Part shown: positions 32,949-43,000 of the stretch, one piece after another
Layout of the letters: each line of letters begins with the position of its first letter
Position numbering within the stretch: the stretch's first letter is position 1
Source: CAVSKL01 sp963728475 [NCBI: Candidatus Eiseniibacteriota bacterium]
GTDB taxonomy: Bacteria > Eisenbacteria > RBG-16-71-46 > JABDJR01
Assembly (NCBI GenBank): GCA_963728475.1
Contig: CAVSKL010000003.1
Coordinates: 682,001-746,000 of the forward strand
Length of the DNA stretch: 64,000 nucleotides
Direction: 5' to 3'
Position numbers and translations under genes: made by a program
The notes under the pieces: generated by a model
The model's database searches: none
Told to the model about the DNA's origin: nothing
Seen by the model: only the letters and a program-made list of their open reading frames with translations

Positions 32949-35900
32949 ATGTTGATAAGGACACGGAATGCGGCGGCGATCCTGACCGCCGCCCTCGTGA
33001 TGGCTGCCTTCCTGATCCTCCCCTCGTTCGCCCAAGCCCAGGCTCCGGCCAAACTCCTGATCACCCAGGTGGAAGTCTCGGGGAGCGAGTACGTGGTGAT
33101 CAGGAATCCGGGCAGCGCGGCGGTGGATCTCTCGAACTACTACGTGACCGACGCCACCTTCGCGAGCGGAAACCAGTTCTACTACAACCTGCCGGACCCG
33201 TCGCTGTCGACCGGAGGAGGAGCGTTCTACGACTTCATCGCGCGCTTCCCCGCCGGCGCCTCCATCGCCGCCGGACAGGAGGCCTCGATCGCCATCAACG
33301 GCAGCACGGGATTCCTCGCCGCGTACGGGGTCCAGCCCACCTTCGAGCTTTACGAGGACGCGGCCGCCCCGGACAACGTTCCGGACATGCGGCCCGCCCG
33401 GACCGGCTCCATCGCCGGCACCCCGGCCCAGCTTCCCACCCTCACCAACACCGGTGAGGCGGTGATCCTCTTCTACTGGGACGGCCAGTCGGACCTGGTG
33501 ACCGACATCGACTACCTGGTGTGGGGGGACAAGGCGGCGGCGGCCCCGGCGGCGGTGGACAAGAGCGGGATCTCCATCGACGGCCCCGACGCCGGCAGCA
33601 CCCCCACCGCCTACCAGGCGGACACCCCCATCGCCCAGCAGGACTTCCTCCCCCCCAACCCCACCGGCACCTTCATCCGGACGAACATGAGCGAGGGGAC
33701 CCAGAAGACCTCCGGCGGCAACGGGGTGGGAGGGCGCGACGAGACCAGCGAAAACCTGACCTCGACCTTCACCTCCAGCACCAAGGGCACCCCTCCCGGA
33801 AGCACGCCTTCCGACACCACTCCGCCCACGCTGGCGTCGGCGAGCGGGTCGGCGGGGGCGAGCGCGGTGACGGTGAACTTCTCGGAGGCGGTGGCGGCGG
33901 GGGCCTCGACCGCGTCGAACTACACGGTGTACGTGACCTCGAGCCCGTCGACGACGATCGCGGTGAGTTCGGCGAGCGCGAACGGGTCGACGGTGACGTT
34001 GACCCTGGCGTCGGCGCTGGCCGCGGGGACCGGGTACACGGTGAAGGTGTCGAACGTGCAGGACGCCGCCGGGAACCCGATCGCCGCGAACTCCACGGTG
34101 GCCTTCTCCACCTCGGGGGGGAGCGGGGGCGGCTTCCAGGTCGCGGGGATGTTCCAGTTCGGTCCGAAGCAGGTCGCGGTGGCGTTCTCGGACAAGGTGA
34201 ACGCGAGCCAGGCGACCACGGCGTCGAACTACACGCTGACCCCGCAGGGGGGGGCGGCGGCGGTGACGGTGCAGAGCGTGACGCTTCAGGAGAACGGGCA
34301 GACCGCGATCCTGAACACGGCGTCGAACCTGCCGCTCTCGGCCACCTACGGGGTGGCGGTGAGCGGGGTGACGAGCCAGGGCGGGACCGCGCTGGGGTCG
34401 GGGGGCCCGAGCACGGTGACCACGTCGAGCACGCCGGTGACGGGGATCGCGGACATCCAGGCGAACACCGCGACCTACAACGGGCAGACGGTGACGGTGA
34501 TCGGGCAGGTTTACTACCCGCAGCCGAGCACGGGCACGGTGACGAGCTACATCCAGGACGGGACCGGGCACGGGATCAACGTGTTCGGCGGGTCGATCGT
34601 GCCGGAGCTGTCGAGCCGGGGGAGCGTGGTGAAGGTGACGGGACCGGTGTCGCTGTTCAACACCACCACGGAGATCAGCGGGTTCACGTCGAGCGCGGTG
34701 GCCTCGGGGCAGCCGTTCCTGGCGCCGAAGGTGCTGACGGTGGCCCAGTCCCAGTCGACGAACTGGGAAGGGACGTACATCCAGGTGACCTCGAACCTGA
34801 CCGCGGATCCGACCGCTTCGGGATCGAGCAACTACAACTACCCGGCGGATCCGATCATCTTCCGGGTGAACAACGCGACGGGAATCAACTCGGCGAACTT
34901 CCACTCCGGGGACCAGGTGACGGGAGCGGGGGCGGGTAGCCTGTTCCAGACGACCTACGAGATCCTGGTGGGGAACGCGTCCGACTTCGTGAAGGGCACG
35001 GGGGGCGGGAACGACACCACGCCGCCCACGCTGGCGTCGGCGAGCGGGTCGGCGGGGGCGAGCGCGGTGACGGTGAACTTCTCGGAGGCGGTGGCGACGG
35101 GGGCCTCGACCGCGTCGAACTACTCGGTGTACGTGACCTCGAGCCCGTCGACGACGATCGGGGTGACGTCGGCGAGCGCGAACGGGTCGACGGTGACGTT
35201 GACCCTGGCGTCGGCGCTGGCCGCGGGGACCGGGTACACGGTGAAGGTGTCGAACGTGCAGGACGCCGCCGGGAACCCGATCGCCGCGAACTCCACGGTG
35301 GCCTTCTCCACCTCGGGGGGGAGCGGGGGCGGCTTCCAGGTCGCGGGGATGTTCCAGTTCGGTCCGAAGCAGGTCGCGGTGGCGTTCTCGGACAAGGTGA
35401 ACGCGAGCCAGGCGACCACGGCGTCGAACTACACGCTGACCCCGCAGGGGGGGGCGGCGGCGGTGACGGTGCAGAGCGTGACGCTTCAGGAGAACGGGCA
35501 GACCGCGATCCTGAACACGGCGTCGAACCTGCCGCTCTCGGCCACCTACGGGGTGGCGGTGAGCGGGGTGACGAGCCAGGGCGGGACCGCGCTGGGGTCG
35601 GGGGGCCCGAGCACGGTGACCACGTCGAGCACGCCGGTGACGGGGATCGCGGACATCCAGGCGAACACCGCGACCTACAACGGGCAGACGGTGACGGTGA
35701 TCGGGCAGGTTTACTACCCGCAGCCGAGCACGGGCACGGTGACGAGCTACATCCAGGACGGGACCGGGCACGGGATCAACGTGTTCGGCGGGTCGATCGT
35801 GCCGGAGCTGTCGAGCCGGGGGAGCGTGGTGAAGGTGACGGGACCGGTGTCGCTGTTCAACACCACCACGGAGATCAGCGGGTTCACGTCGAGCGCGGTG

Positions 35901-38033
35901 GCCTCGGGGCAGCCGTTCCTGGCGCCGAAGGTGCTGACGGTGGCCCAGTCCCAGTCGACGAACTGGGAAGGGACGTACATCCAGGTGACCTCGAACCTGA
36001 CCGCGGATCCGACCGCTTCGGGATCGAGCAACTACAACTACCCGGCGGATCCGATCATCTTCCGGGTGAACAACGCGACGGGAATCAACTCGGCGAACTT
36101 CCACTCCGGGGACCAGGTGACGGGAGCGGGGGCGGGTAGCCTGTTCCAGACGACCTACGAGATCCTGGTGGGGAACGCGTCCGACTTCGTGAAGGGCACG
36201 GGGGGCGGGAACGACACCACGCCGCCCACGCTGGCGTCGGCGAGCGGGTCGGCGGGGGCGAGCGCGGTGACGGTGAACTTCTCGGAGGCGGTGGCGACGG
36301 GGGCCTCGACCGCGTCGAACTACTCGGTGTACGTGACCTCGAGCCCGTCGACGACGATCGGGGTGACGTCGGCGAGCGCGAACGGGTCGACGGTGACGTT
36401 GACCCTGGCGTCGGCGCTGGCCGCGGGGACCGGGTACACGGTGAAGGTGTCGAACGTGCAGGACGCCGCCGGGAACCCGATCGCCGCGAACTCCACGGTG
36501 GCCTTCTCCACCTCGGGGGGCGGCGGCGGGAACCTCAGCGTGGTCACCGCCTTCCAGTTCGGGAAGGACTACGTGGCGGTTGCCTTCTCCGCCCCCGTCA
36601 ACCCCTCCCAGGCCGTGCAGACCTCGAACTACAGCTTCACCCCGGCGCTCACGACCTCCTCGGCCTACCTCCAGGACAACGAGCAGACGGTGGTGCTGAA
36701 GTCCGCCTCCCCCCTTCCCAAGGGGACGAGCTACTCGGTCTCGGTGAGCGGGGTGGGCGGGGCCGCCGGCGAGACCCTGAGCGGCGGCTCGGCGACCTTC
36801 CAGACCAGCTCCGCCACCATCACCGACATCGCCGACGTTCACGCCGCCGGTCCGGTGGCCGGACAACCGGTGACGGTGATCGGCCAGGTCTATATCCCCA
36901 CCAGCAGCGGGACCCCGAACATCTACATCCAGGACGGCTCGGGCCGCGGGTTGAACGTGTTCGGCGGAAGCGCCAACAGCGCCTACGGGAACCGCGGGGC
37001 GGTGGTCCAGGTGGCGGGACAGGACACCCTCTACTTCACCACCCTGGAAATCGTGAACCCGACCTCGGTGAGCGTACTGGCGACCAACGCCCCCCGGCTG
37101 GCGCCGAAGGTGCTGTCGGTGGCCCAGGCCGCCAGCTCGCAGTGGGAAGGGACCTACATCCAGACCACCTCCACCCTGACCGCGGAGCCGGTCGCCTCCG
37201 GCGCCAGCAACTACAACTACGCGGCGGGCGGGATCACCTTCCGGGTGCGGAACAACATCGGCATCAACGCCGCCGACTACCACACCGGGGACACCGTTAC
37301 CGGCGCGGGCGCGGGCGGGGCGTTCCAGACCACCTATCAGATCAACGTGGGCAACGCCGACGACTTCTCCAAGGGCGGCGGCGCCAACGACACCACCCCC
37401 CCCCGGATCGGGTCGGTGTCGGGAGAGGCCGGATCCAACCGGGTCAGCGTGGTGTTCACCGAGCCGGTAGGCACCGGGGCCAACGTGGCCTCCAACTACT
37501 CGGTCTATCCCGCCGGGAGCCCGGGCCAGACGATCTCGGTGAACTCGGCCACGGTGTCGAGCGCCACCGTTACCCTCACCCTCGCCGCCGAGCTGTCCGA
37601 GGGGACGGATTACACGGTGGAGGTGAGCAACGTCCAGGACCTGGCCGGCAACGCCATCGTGGCCGGATCCTCGAAATCGTTCACCACCAGCGCCGCCAAG
37701 CCCGGTTCGGCGAAGATCAGCGTGCCCGCCCAGACCCTGGTCAAGAACATGAAGGGGTCCGGGGAGGTCATGTCGATCATCTGCCAGGGCGAGGCCAACG
37801 CGAAGGCGGTCTGCCGGATCTTCGATTCCCAGGGCCGGTTGGTCCGGGTGCTCTTCGACGGCGTCCTGCCCGACAACGGCAACACGCAGGCGACGGTTAC
37901 CTGGGACGGACGGGACCAGAGCTTCGAACTGGTTCGCTCCGGGATGTACATCTGCCATCTCGAAACCACCACCTTGAGCGGTCACGTGACCACCGACCAG
38001 GCTCCGATCGTGGTTTCGGCCCGTCTGGACTAG
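32949..38033 (+). CDS. giant secreted protein: lamin-tail, repeated Ig-like/OB-fold modules, FlgD-like end
   Basis: 1,694 residues. Signal peptide (residues 1-27) and lamin-tail-like domain to ~285. Then a 400-residue module made of a Big_5/SbsA-type Ig domain (DTTPPTLASASGSAGA), a second Ig-like domain (FQFGPKQVAVAFSDKV) and an OB-fold (GQTVTVIGQVYYPQPSTG, SYIQDGTGHGINVFGG). The module begins at ~289 and ~689 in near-identical copies and starts a third time at ~1089, continuing into a diverged version. A last Ig domain (~1480-1585) and a FlgD-like end (CRIFDSQGRLVRVLFDG, TWDGRDQS, GMYICHLE) follow. ATG 32949 has AAAGG upstream and begins the signal peptide. No catalytic site is visible. It leads a plus-strand cluster of envelope genes. 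Confidence 0.85.
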   Translation: MLIRTRNAAAILTAALVMAAFLILPSFAQAQAPAKLLITQVEVSGSEYVVIRNPGSAAVDLSNYYVTDATFASGNQFYYNLPDPSLSTGGGAFYDFIARFPAGASIAAGQEASIAINGSTGFLAAYGVQPTFELYEDAAAPDNVPDMRPARTGSIAGTPAQLPTLTNTGEAVILFYWDGQSDLVTDIDYLVWGDKAAAAPAAVDKSGISIDGPDAGSTPTAYQADTPIAQQDFLPPNPTGTFIRTNMSEGTQKTSGGNGVGGRDETSENLTSTFTSSTKGTPPGSTPSDTTPPTLASASGSAGASAVTVNFSEAVAAGASTASNYTVYVTSSPSTTIAVSSASANGSTVTLTLASALAAGTGYTVKVSNVQDAAGNPIAANSTVAFSTSGGSGGGFQVAGMFQFGPKQVAVAFSDKVNASQATTASNYTLTPQGGAAAVTVQSVTLQENGQTAILNTASNLPLSATYGVAVSGVTSQGGTALGSGGPSTVTTSSTPVTGIADIQANTATYNGQTVTVIGQVYYPQPSTGTVTSYIQDGTGHGINVFGGSIVPELSSRGSVVKVTGPVSLFNTTTEISGFTSSAVASGQPFLAPKVLTVAQSQSTNWEGTYIQVTSNLTADPTASGSSNYNYPADPIIFRVNNATGINSANFHSGDQVTGAGAGSLFQTTYEILVGNASDFVKGTGGGNDTTPPTLASASGSAGASAVTVNFSEAVATGASTASNYSVYVTSSPSTTIGVTSASANGSTVTLTLASALAAGTGYTVKVSNVQDAAGNPIAANSTVAFSTSGGSGGGFQVAGMFQFGPKQVAVAFSDKVNASQATTASNYTLTPQGGAAAVTVQSVTLQENGQTAILNTASNLPLSATYGVAVSGVTSQGGTALGSGGPSTVTTSSTPVTGIADIQANTATYNGQTVTVIGQVYYPQPSTGTVTSYIQDGTGHGINVFGGSIVPELSSRGSVVKVTGPVSLFNTTTEISGFTSSAVASGQPFLAPKVLTVAQSQSTNWEGTYIQVTSNLTADPTASGSSNYNYPADPIIFRVNNATGINSANFHSGDQVTGAGAGSLFQTTYEILVGNASDFVKGTGGGNDTTPPTLASASGSAGASAVTVNFSEAVATGASTASNYSVYVTSSPSTTIGVTSASANGSTVTLTLASALAAGTGYTVKVSNVQDAAGNPIAANSTVAFSTSGGGGGNLSVVTAFQFGKDYVAVAFSAPVNPSQAVQTSNYSFTPALTTSSAYLQDNEQTVVLKSASPLPKGTSYSVSVSGVGGAAGETLSGGSATFQTSSATITDIADVHAAGPVAGQPVTVIGQVYIPTSSGTPNIYIQDGSGRGLNVFGGSANSAYGNRGAVVQVAGQDTLYFTTLEIVNPTSVSVLATNAPRLAPKVLSVAQAASSQWEGTYIQTTSTLTAEPVASGASNYNYAAGGITFRVRNNIGINAADYHTGDTVTGAGAGGAFQTTYQINVGNADDFSKGGGANDTTPPRIGSVSGEAGSNRVSVVFTEPVGTGANVASNYSVYPAGSPGQTISVNSATVSSATVTLTLAAELSEGTDYTVEVSNVQDLAGNAIVAGSSKSFTTSAAKPGSAKISVPAQTLVKNMKGSGEVMSIICQGEANAKAVCRIFDSQGRLVRVLFDGVLPDNGNTQATVTWDGRDQSFELVRSGMYICHLETTTLSGHVTTDQAPIVVSARLD
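33812..36520 (+). repeat. 1,200-bp tandem direct repeat inside the giant gene
   Basis: The sequence repeats with a period of exactly 1,200 bases: 33812-35011, 35012-36211 and a third, partial copy 36212-36520. Copies 2 and 3 are identical over the shared part. Copy 1 differs from copy 2 only at six positions, all within its first ~160 bases (33821, 33897, 33924, 33961, 33967, 33968); from 33969 onward the match is perfect for about 1,350 bases. Period is a multiple of three, so the frame is kept. Confidence 0.95.
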
Positions 38034-38046
38034 GGGAGACAAGGAA

Positions 38047-38943
38047 ATGAGGATGAGCATGAAAGCAACGACCCTGGCGTTGGCCGCAGTGGCGGTGTGC
38101 GTCCTTGCCGGCAACGCCCGGGCCGCGTTCGAGGACATCGAGGTCTCGCCGCGGGCGCGCGCGATGGGCTGGTCGTACCTGGCGCTCGGGGCCGACGCCT
38201 ACGCCCCGTTCCACAGCGCGGCCTCCCTGGCCTGGGTTTCCAGGACCGAGGGTGCCGCCTCCTACGTCCGCCCCTTCAGCTACGACTTCTCCAACCAGAG
38301 CGTGGTCTCGGGAATCACCGGGATCGGGCGCTGGGGCGGGATCGGCATCGGAGTGCGGCACTTCGGAGTGGACTTCAAGGGTGAGAACCTGACCGGAGAG
38401 ACCACGGTCTCGCTGGCCCACGGGTTCCAGGTCCTTCACGATCTGGAGAGTTCGGTGGCGGTAGGCTGGACCCTGAACGTCTACTCGCTGAGCTACGGCA
38501 CCTCCCTCACCGGGATCGACCCCGGGAGCGCGACCTCGCTGGGGTTGGACCTGTCCGCCCAGGCGGTGGTCCACGACCGGACCCGGGTCGGGTTCTACGC
38601 GCTCAACGTGAACAACGCCTCGATCGGCAGCACCGACCACGAGGAGCTGATCCGGCGGGTGGGGGCGGGGGTCTCCTACGAGCCCTACACCGGGGTGACC
38701 ACCGCTCTCGACATCTCCAACGAGCTGGGCGAGCCGGTCCAGTTCCGGGGGGGAACCGAGTTCCAGGTCACCGACTTCATGTGGCTGCGGGCGGGCGTCC
38801 GGACCGAACCCGACATCTTCACCGCCGGGGTGGGCATCAGCCACTTCGGCATCAAGCTGGACTACGGGTTCTCCACCGGAGGTGGAACCCTGGACGCGAC
38901 CCACCAGTTCGGGGTGAGCTACGTCATTCCCGCAGGAAAGTAG
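38047..38943 (+). CDS. PorV-like outer-membrane protein
   Basis: 298 residues; signal peptide (TLALAAVAVCVLAGNARA), then SPRARAMGWSYLALGADAYAPFHSAASLAW, the 'RAxGxxxAxxADAxxxxxNPA'-type start of PorV/UPF0164 barrels, and strand-rich remainder ending FGVSYVIPAGK. In T9SS bacteria PorV carries exported proteins to the surface. Here it directly follows (13 bases) the giant secreted protein with a sorting-type end, and a second PorV-like gene lies at 41672. Role as a shuttle is inferred from family and position. Confidence 0.78.
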   Translation: MRMSMKATTLALAAVAVCVLAGNARAAFEDIEVSPRARAMGWSYLALGADAYAPFHSAASLAWVSRTEGAASYVRPFSYDFSNQSVVSGITGIGRWGGIGIGVRHFGVDFKGENLTGETTVSLAHGFQVLHDLESSVAVGWTLNVYSLSYGTSLTGIDPGSATSLGLDLSAQAVVHDRTRVGFYALNVNNASIGSTDHEELIRRVGAGVSYEPYTGVTTALDISNELGEPVQFRGGTEFQVTDFMWLRAGVRTEPDIFTAGVGISHFGIKLDYGFSTGGGTLDATHQFGVSYVIPAGK

Positions 38944-38952
38944 GAGGCTGCC

Positions 38953-41640
38953 GTGTTGAGCAAGCACCGAGGACTTCTGATCCTCATCCTGATGCTCGGC
39001 TCCTGGGCGGCCGGAGCCCTGCCGGCGGCGGCACAGGACACCACGGCGGTGCCCGGAGACACCGCGGCGGTGGCCGCGCCCTACGGCCGGGAGAACCAGC
39101 TCGACCTGAACCGGGCGTCGCTGGATGAGCTCAAGTCCCTTCCCATTCCGGAGCGGGTGGCCGAGAGCATCTATCGGTTCCGGACCTATCGAGCCTACTT
39201 CGAGAGCCTCTACGACCTGCTCGAGGTCGAGGGGATGACGCCGGAGCTTCTGGACCGGATCCGCCCCATGGTGCTGATCACTCCCTCCTTTGAACTCCAG
39301 GAAGAGGAGATGCGCGAGGAGGAGCAGCGGGCCCAGGAGCGGTACTACGTGGTTCAGCGTTTCCTCTCCGAGGAGGGCGCCAGCGAGGGCCTGGTCGACG
39401 AGTACATCGACCGGCTCAAATTCCCGGTCGACATCAACCGCCTGAGCTACTACGACCTGGTCTCCTTCCAGAACGTCTCCCCGGTGGACGCGGTGGCGGT
39501 GATCCACGAGCGGAGCCAGTCGGGCAAGATCGAGAACCAGCGGCAGCTCCGGTCCTCGGACGGGCTCACCTACTGGGGTTACCGGAACCTCCGGGACTTC
39601 ATCCGCTACGACGAGCCCTCGGGCGAGAACAAGCGGGTCACCGGGTACTATCAGTTCCGTATCTACAACACCCCGTACCTCCTGGACAACGCCGACGTTC
39701 TCAACGAGAACATCGTGGGATCCACGAGTTCGCTCAGCGCCCAGCAGAAGCTGAACTTCCGCGACTACGACCTCAACACCTGGGGGGGGCGGCTGGGCAT
39801 CAACCGGGGCGCCAAACCGTACCTCACCAACAAGCTCTTCCTGCGCTACGGGAGCAACTGGCGGGGCGGGGCCATCACCCACCGGAACATGGGCGAAACC
39901 CACTGGGACGAGACCTCCAAGTACTTCGTGGAACTCCAGGACCTGCGACCGGTGGCCACCCCCTTCGGCCGGTTCCAGCTCCACCGGGCGGTGCTCGGCA
40001 ACTACAACGCCACCTTCGGCCAGGGCCTGGTCATGGACGCCACCGATTTCTACATGCCCCGGCAGACCGGATACGGGTACAGCCAGCGGTCCATAGGGGT
40101 CCACGGCGATCTGTCCCGGTCCGACGAGTACACCCTCAAGGGCGGGGCGCTGGAGGCGAGCCTGGGCCGGGTGCGGGGCACCTTCCTGTATTCCAAGGAC
40201 AAGAAGGACGCCATCCTCAACCCCGACCACTCCTTCAACTCGTACTTCGCATCCGTTCCCCGGCTCAGCAACGACGTGCTTCAGCAGGTCAAGGAGGACA
40301 TCGCCTCGGGGATGTTCGCCGGGCTCGGGGACACCAGCGCCTTCCAGCCCATGCGGGACGTGATGGAGGAGCGGGTCACCGGAGAGAACCTCAAGTTCGA
40401 GTTCCGCCCCGGCACCTACGTGGGGCTGACCGGGTTGCAGATGAAGTATCACAACCTGGCCTTCGACACCCCCGGCGCCGACCGCTGGAATCCCGATCCG
40501 CTCACCATCGTGATCGACCAGGGGCGCCTGGAGGACCGCGATTCCGAGATCGGGGCCCGCTACAACAGCGAGGATCTCGGCAACTACCGCCGGATCTGGG
40601 GAGCCGACGCGCAGACCGTGTTCAGCAACGTGTCCCTGGCCGCCGAGTACGGAAAGCTCGAGACCTCGGACGACCCCAGCGCGGCCAAGCGGGTGCTCTC
40701 GGCCGGTCCCGAGGCCTTCGTGGCCAACGCCTACGTCCAGTACGAGAACTTCAACGTGATGGCCCTCTATCGGGACTACGACCTGGGCTACGACGACCCC
40801 TACGACCGGGCGTTCTCCGAGAACAGCAAGTACCAGCAGACCATCATCGACGGGAACCCGTTCCGGCTCAACAACCCGTACTGGTCGGACCTGGCCGTCG
40901 ATAATCCCCAGCCCAAGGCGGAGCGGGGCTACTACCTCAGTACCCGCTACCAGTTCACCCGGCTCTTCACCGTCACCGGCCTGGAGTACGACAGCTACAC
41001 CCGGAAGTCGGACGGGGCCGACGAGCAGCGGCTCACCCTGCGGGCGGAGTACCGTCCGGTGTTCCCGATGCGGTTCCGCGTCCGGCACCGGATCTCCAAC
41101 CGCCACTACCAGCGGCCCGACGATATCCGCGGTTTCGACTCCTGGGACACCCGGCTGGAACTGAGGGTCGCGCTCTCCAACTACGACGAGGTGAACTTCC
41201 TGTACTCGACCTCGAACGTGAAGTTCGCCGACCGAGGCCGGTTGAGCGCCCCGCCGAACGGCGGCGACACCGGCTCCAACGAGGTGGGCAATGCGGGCAT
41301 TCCGGCCAAGGCGCTGCAGGCCTCGCTGACCCACAACTTCGGCGACTTCCTGACCGCGACGGTATCCTCGGAGATCTACAACGGGTTCCTCTACAACTTC
41401 GAGGACAACGAGTTCATCGTGGTGGACGGGCGCGGATTCCGGAACTGGTTCATGGTCCGGAGCCGGCTTTCCGAGGCCCTGTCCTGGCGGTTCAAGTGGA
41501 CCACCGATCATCAACTGGCCAAGTCCTACGTGGACATTCGCAACTTCGGCGTCAACGCCGCCGGGGATCCGGACCCGAATGCCACCAATGCGCGCTTGGA
41601 CACCGCCTCGTACCGGTTCCAGCTGGACTACACGTTCTAG
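38953..41640 (+). CDS. helix-hairpin-helix domain fused to a large outer-membrane beta-barrel
   Basis: 895 residues. After the signal peptide come two helix-hairpin-helix units (LDLNRASLDELKSLPIPERV, then YDLLEVEGMTPELLDRI, residues ~50-120) like the ComEA DNA-binding domain. A second, weaker set follows at ~150-215 (VDINRLSYYDLVSFQNVSP). The rest is a strand-rich barrel ending in aromatic LDYTF, the usual C-terminal signature of outer-membrane barrels. GTG at 38953 has AGGAGG upstream. Similar fusions occur in FCB bacteria, without known function; a DNA or partner-protein binding role is possible. It sits between two PorV-like genes in an apparent operon. Confidence 0.8.
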   Translation: MLSKHRGLLILILMLGSWAAGALPAAAQDTTAVPGDTAAVAAPYGRENQLDLNRASLDELKSLPIPERVAESIYRFRTYRAYFESLYDLLEVEGMTPELLDRIRPMVLITPSFELQEEEMREEEQRAQERYYVVQRFLSEEGASEGLVDEYIDRLKFPVDINRLSYYDLVSFQNVSPVDAVAVIHERSQSGKIENQRQLRSSDGLTYWGYRNLRDFIRYDEPSGENKRVTGYYQFRIYNTPYLLDNADVLNENIVGSTSSLSAQQKLNFRDYDLNTWGGRLGINRGAKPYLTNKLFLRYGSNWRGGAITHRNMGETHWDETSKYFVELQDLRPVATPFGRFQLHRAVLGNYNATFGQGLVMDATDFYMPRQTGYGYSQRSIGVHGDLSRSDEYTLKGGALEASLGRVRGTFLYSKDKKDAILNPDHSFNSYFASVPRLSNDVLQQVKEDIASGMFAGLGDTSAFQPMRDVMEERVTGENLKFEFRPGTYVGLTGLQMKYHNLAFDTPGADRWNPDPLTIVIDQGRLEDRDSEIGARYNSEDLGNYRRIWGADAQTVFSNVSLAAEYGKLETSDDPSAAKRVLSAGPEAFVANAYVQYENFNVMALYRDYDLGYDDPYDRAFSENSKYQQTIIDGNPFRLNNPYWSDLAVDNPQPKAERGYYLSTRYQFTRLFTVTGLEYDSYTRKSDGADEQRLTLRAEYRPVFPMRFRVRHRISNRHYQRPDDIRGFDSWDTRLELRVALSNYDEVNFLYSTSNVKFADRGRLSAPPNGGDTGSNEVGNAGIPAKALQASLTHNFGDFLTATVSSEIYNGFLYNFEDNEFIVVDGRGFRNWFMVRSRLSEALSWRFKWTTDHQLAKSYVDIRNFGVNAAGDPDPNATNARLDTASYRFQLDYTF

Positions 41641-41671
41641 GCCCAGCGCCTCACTCAGCGGGAGAAAGAGC

Positions 41672-42934
41672 ATGAAGCGAAGCATCTTCACCCTGGTCAT
41701 GGCCGCCGTGCTGGTCGCGGCGGCGCAGCCGGCCGGTGCGTTCTCGTTCCTCGATAAGTCGTACGGGACCCCGCAGCTGGGCCTGTCGGCCCGCTCGCGG
41801 GCCATGGGCGGAGCCGGCGTGGCCCTGGACACCGGCATCTACAGCCTGGTGGACAACCCGGCCGCGCTCGTCCTGACCCCGGGTACGCGGGTCCAGTTCC
41901 TGGGATCGGTGTCGCGGGCCAGCGAGAACCGGCTGGTCCCCCTGTTCGACACCTTCGACTCCTACGTCACCGAGACCGCGATCGCGGTCAACGACAACGG
42001 CTACGCCGAGGCCGAGGGCGGATTGGTTCTCGACCGCTGGGGCGGCCGCGGAGTCCGGGTGGCGGTGGGGGTGTTCGACCGTTACGATCCCCGCTACGAC
42101 TACAAGGACGAGCGCCGCGGCAGCGCGTCCTCGAACCAGGACCAGGTCCTCGACAACCGCTACCTCACCACCGACGGGACGCTGCGGGCCGCCACTCTCG
42201 GCGCCGCCCTCCCCCTCGGGAACGGCTCCAGCCTGGGGGCGGCGGTGAACTACTACTTCGGGACCTTCACCAGCCGGGACGCGCTGGTGTCCCGCCAGGA
42301 CCCTTCGAGCTCCACCGCCACCCGCGAGAAGCGCTCCCTGGACGGCTGGTCGGTCACCCTGGGAGCGCTGGCCCACGTGGACGAGCGGATCAACGTGGGC
42401 GCTTCCATCGAGACGCGGGCGCGGCTCCACGACGACTACACCCAGTGGGTGAACGACGAGGTCGTGTCGGGGGCGAGCACCAACGGCGATCTGAACTACC
42501 CCATGCGCATCCAGGGCGGGTTCACCTACCGGCCCCGGAACACCTTCAAGACCACCTTCGCCGCGGACGTGGTGTACATGCCGTGGTCGGATCTCGAGGA
42601 CCACCTCAATCCCAACCTGAAGCTCTACGACACCTGGGAGGCGCGGTTCGGCCTCGAGCACGTGTTCTACAATGGACTCCCCGGCCGCATCGGCTTCCGC
42701 TACGGCCAGGACTACGCCATCGACCAGTCGGAGCACGTGTTCTTCACCGTCGGGGTGGGGTACGCGGTGAACAAGATCAAGCTGGACGTCTCGGGTGAAG
42801 TGGGGAAGCGGAGCAGCCGCCAGGATCCCATCCGGTCCCGCGAGGGGCTGGCCGGATTCGGCATCGGCTACGGCCAGGACCGGGTGGAAGACACCCTGGC
42901 CCGCGTCTTCGTGGGTGTGGATTACGGGCTCTGA
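41672..42934 (+). CDS. PorV/FadL-like outer-membrane barrel
   Basis: 420 residues with signal peptide (FTLVMAAVLVAAAQPAGA), then GLSARSRAMGGAGVALDTGIYSLVDNPAAL, a strong match to the N-terminal plug-like motif of PorV/FadL-type barrels (RAMGGAG...NPA). The rest alternates hydrophobic strands and Gly/Asp loops, ending VFVGVDYGL. Follows the HhH/barrel gene by 31 bases and precedes the 5'-nucleotidase by 66. Likely an export shuttle or transport channel; no substrate can be named. Confidence 0.78.
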   Translation: MKRSIFTLVMAAVLVAAAQPAGAFSFLDKSYGTPQLGLSARSRAMGGAGVALDTGIYSLVDNPAALVLTPGTRVQFLGSVSRASENRLVPLFDTFDSYVTETAIAVNDNGYAEAEGGLVLDRWGGRGVRVAVGVFDRYDPRYDYKDERRGSASSNQDQVLDNRYLTTDGTLRAATLGAALPLGNGSSLGAAVNYYFGTFTSRDALVSRQDPSSSTATREKRSLDGWSVTLGALAHVDERINVGASIETRARLHDDYTQWVNDEVVSGASTNGDLNYPMRIQGGFTYRPRNTFKTTFAADVVYMPWSDLEDHLNPNLKLYDTWEARFGLEHVFYNGLPGRIGFRYGQDYAIDQSEHVFFTVGVGYAVNKIKLDVSGEVGKRSSRQDPIRSREGLAGFGIGYGQDRVEDTLARVFVGVDYGL

Positions 42935-43000
42935 GGTCGGAACCAAGCCGCCATCGGGTGACCTGAACCCCACCGGCGCGCGACGCGAAGGAAACCAGCG

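Noticed and set aside
33812-36520. Considered as CRISPR or mobile-element repeat
   Set aside because: Repeat unit is coding, in-frame and contiguous with no spacers, terminal inverted repeats or transposase.
32712-38138. 1,800-residue open frame on the minus strand opposite the giant secreted protein
   Set aside because: Composition is His/Arg/Val-rich shadow coding caused by high GC and third-position bias; the plus strand has signal peptide and recognised domains.
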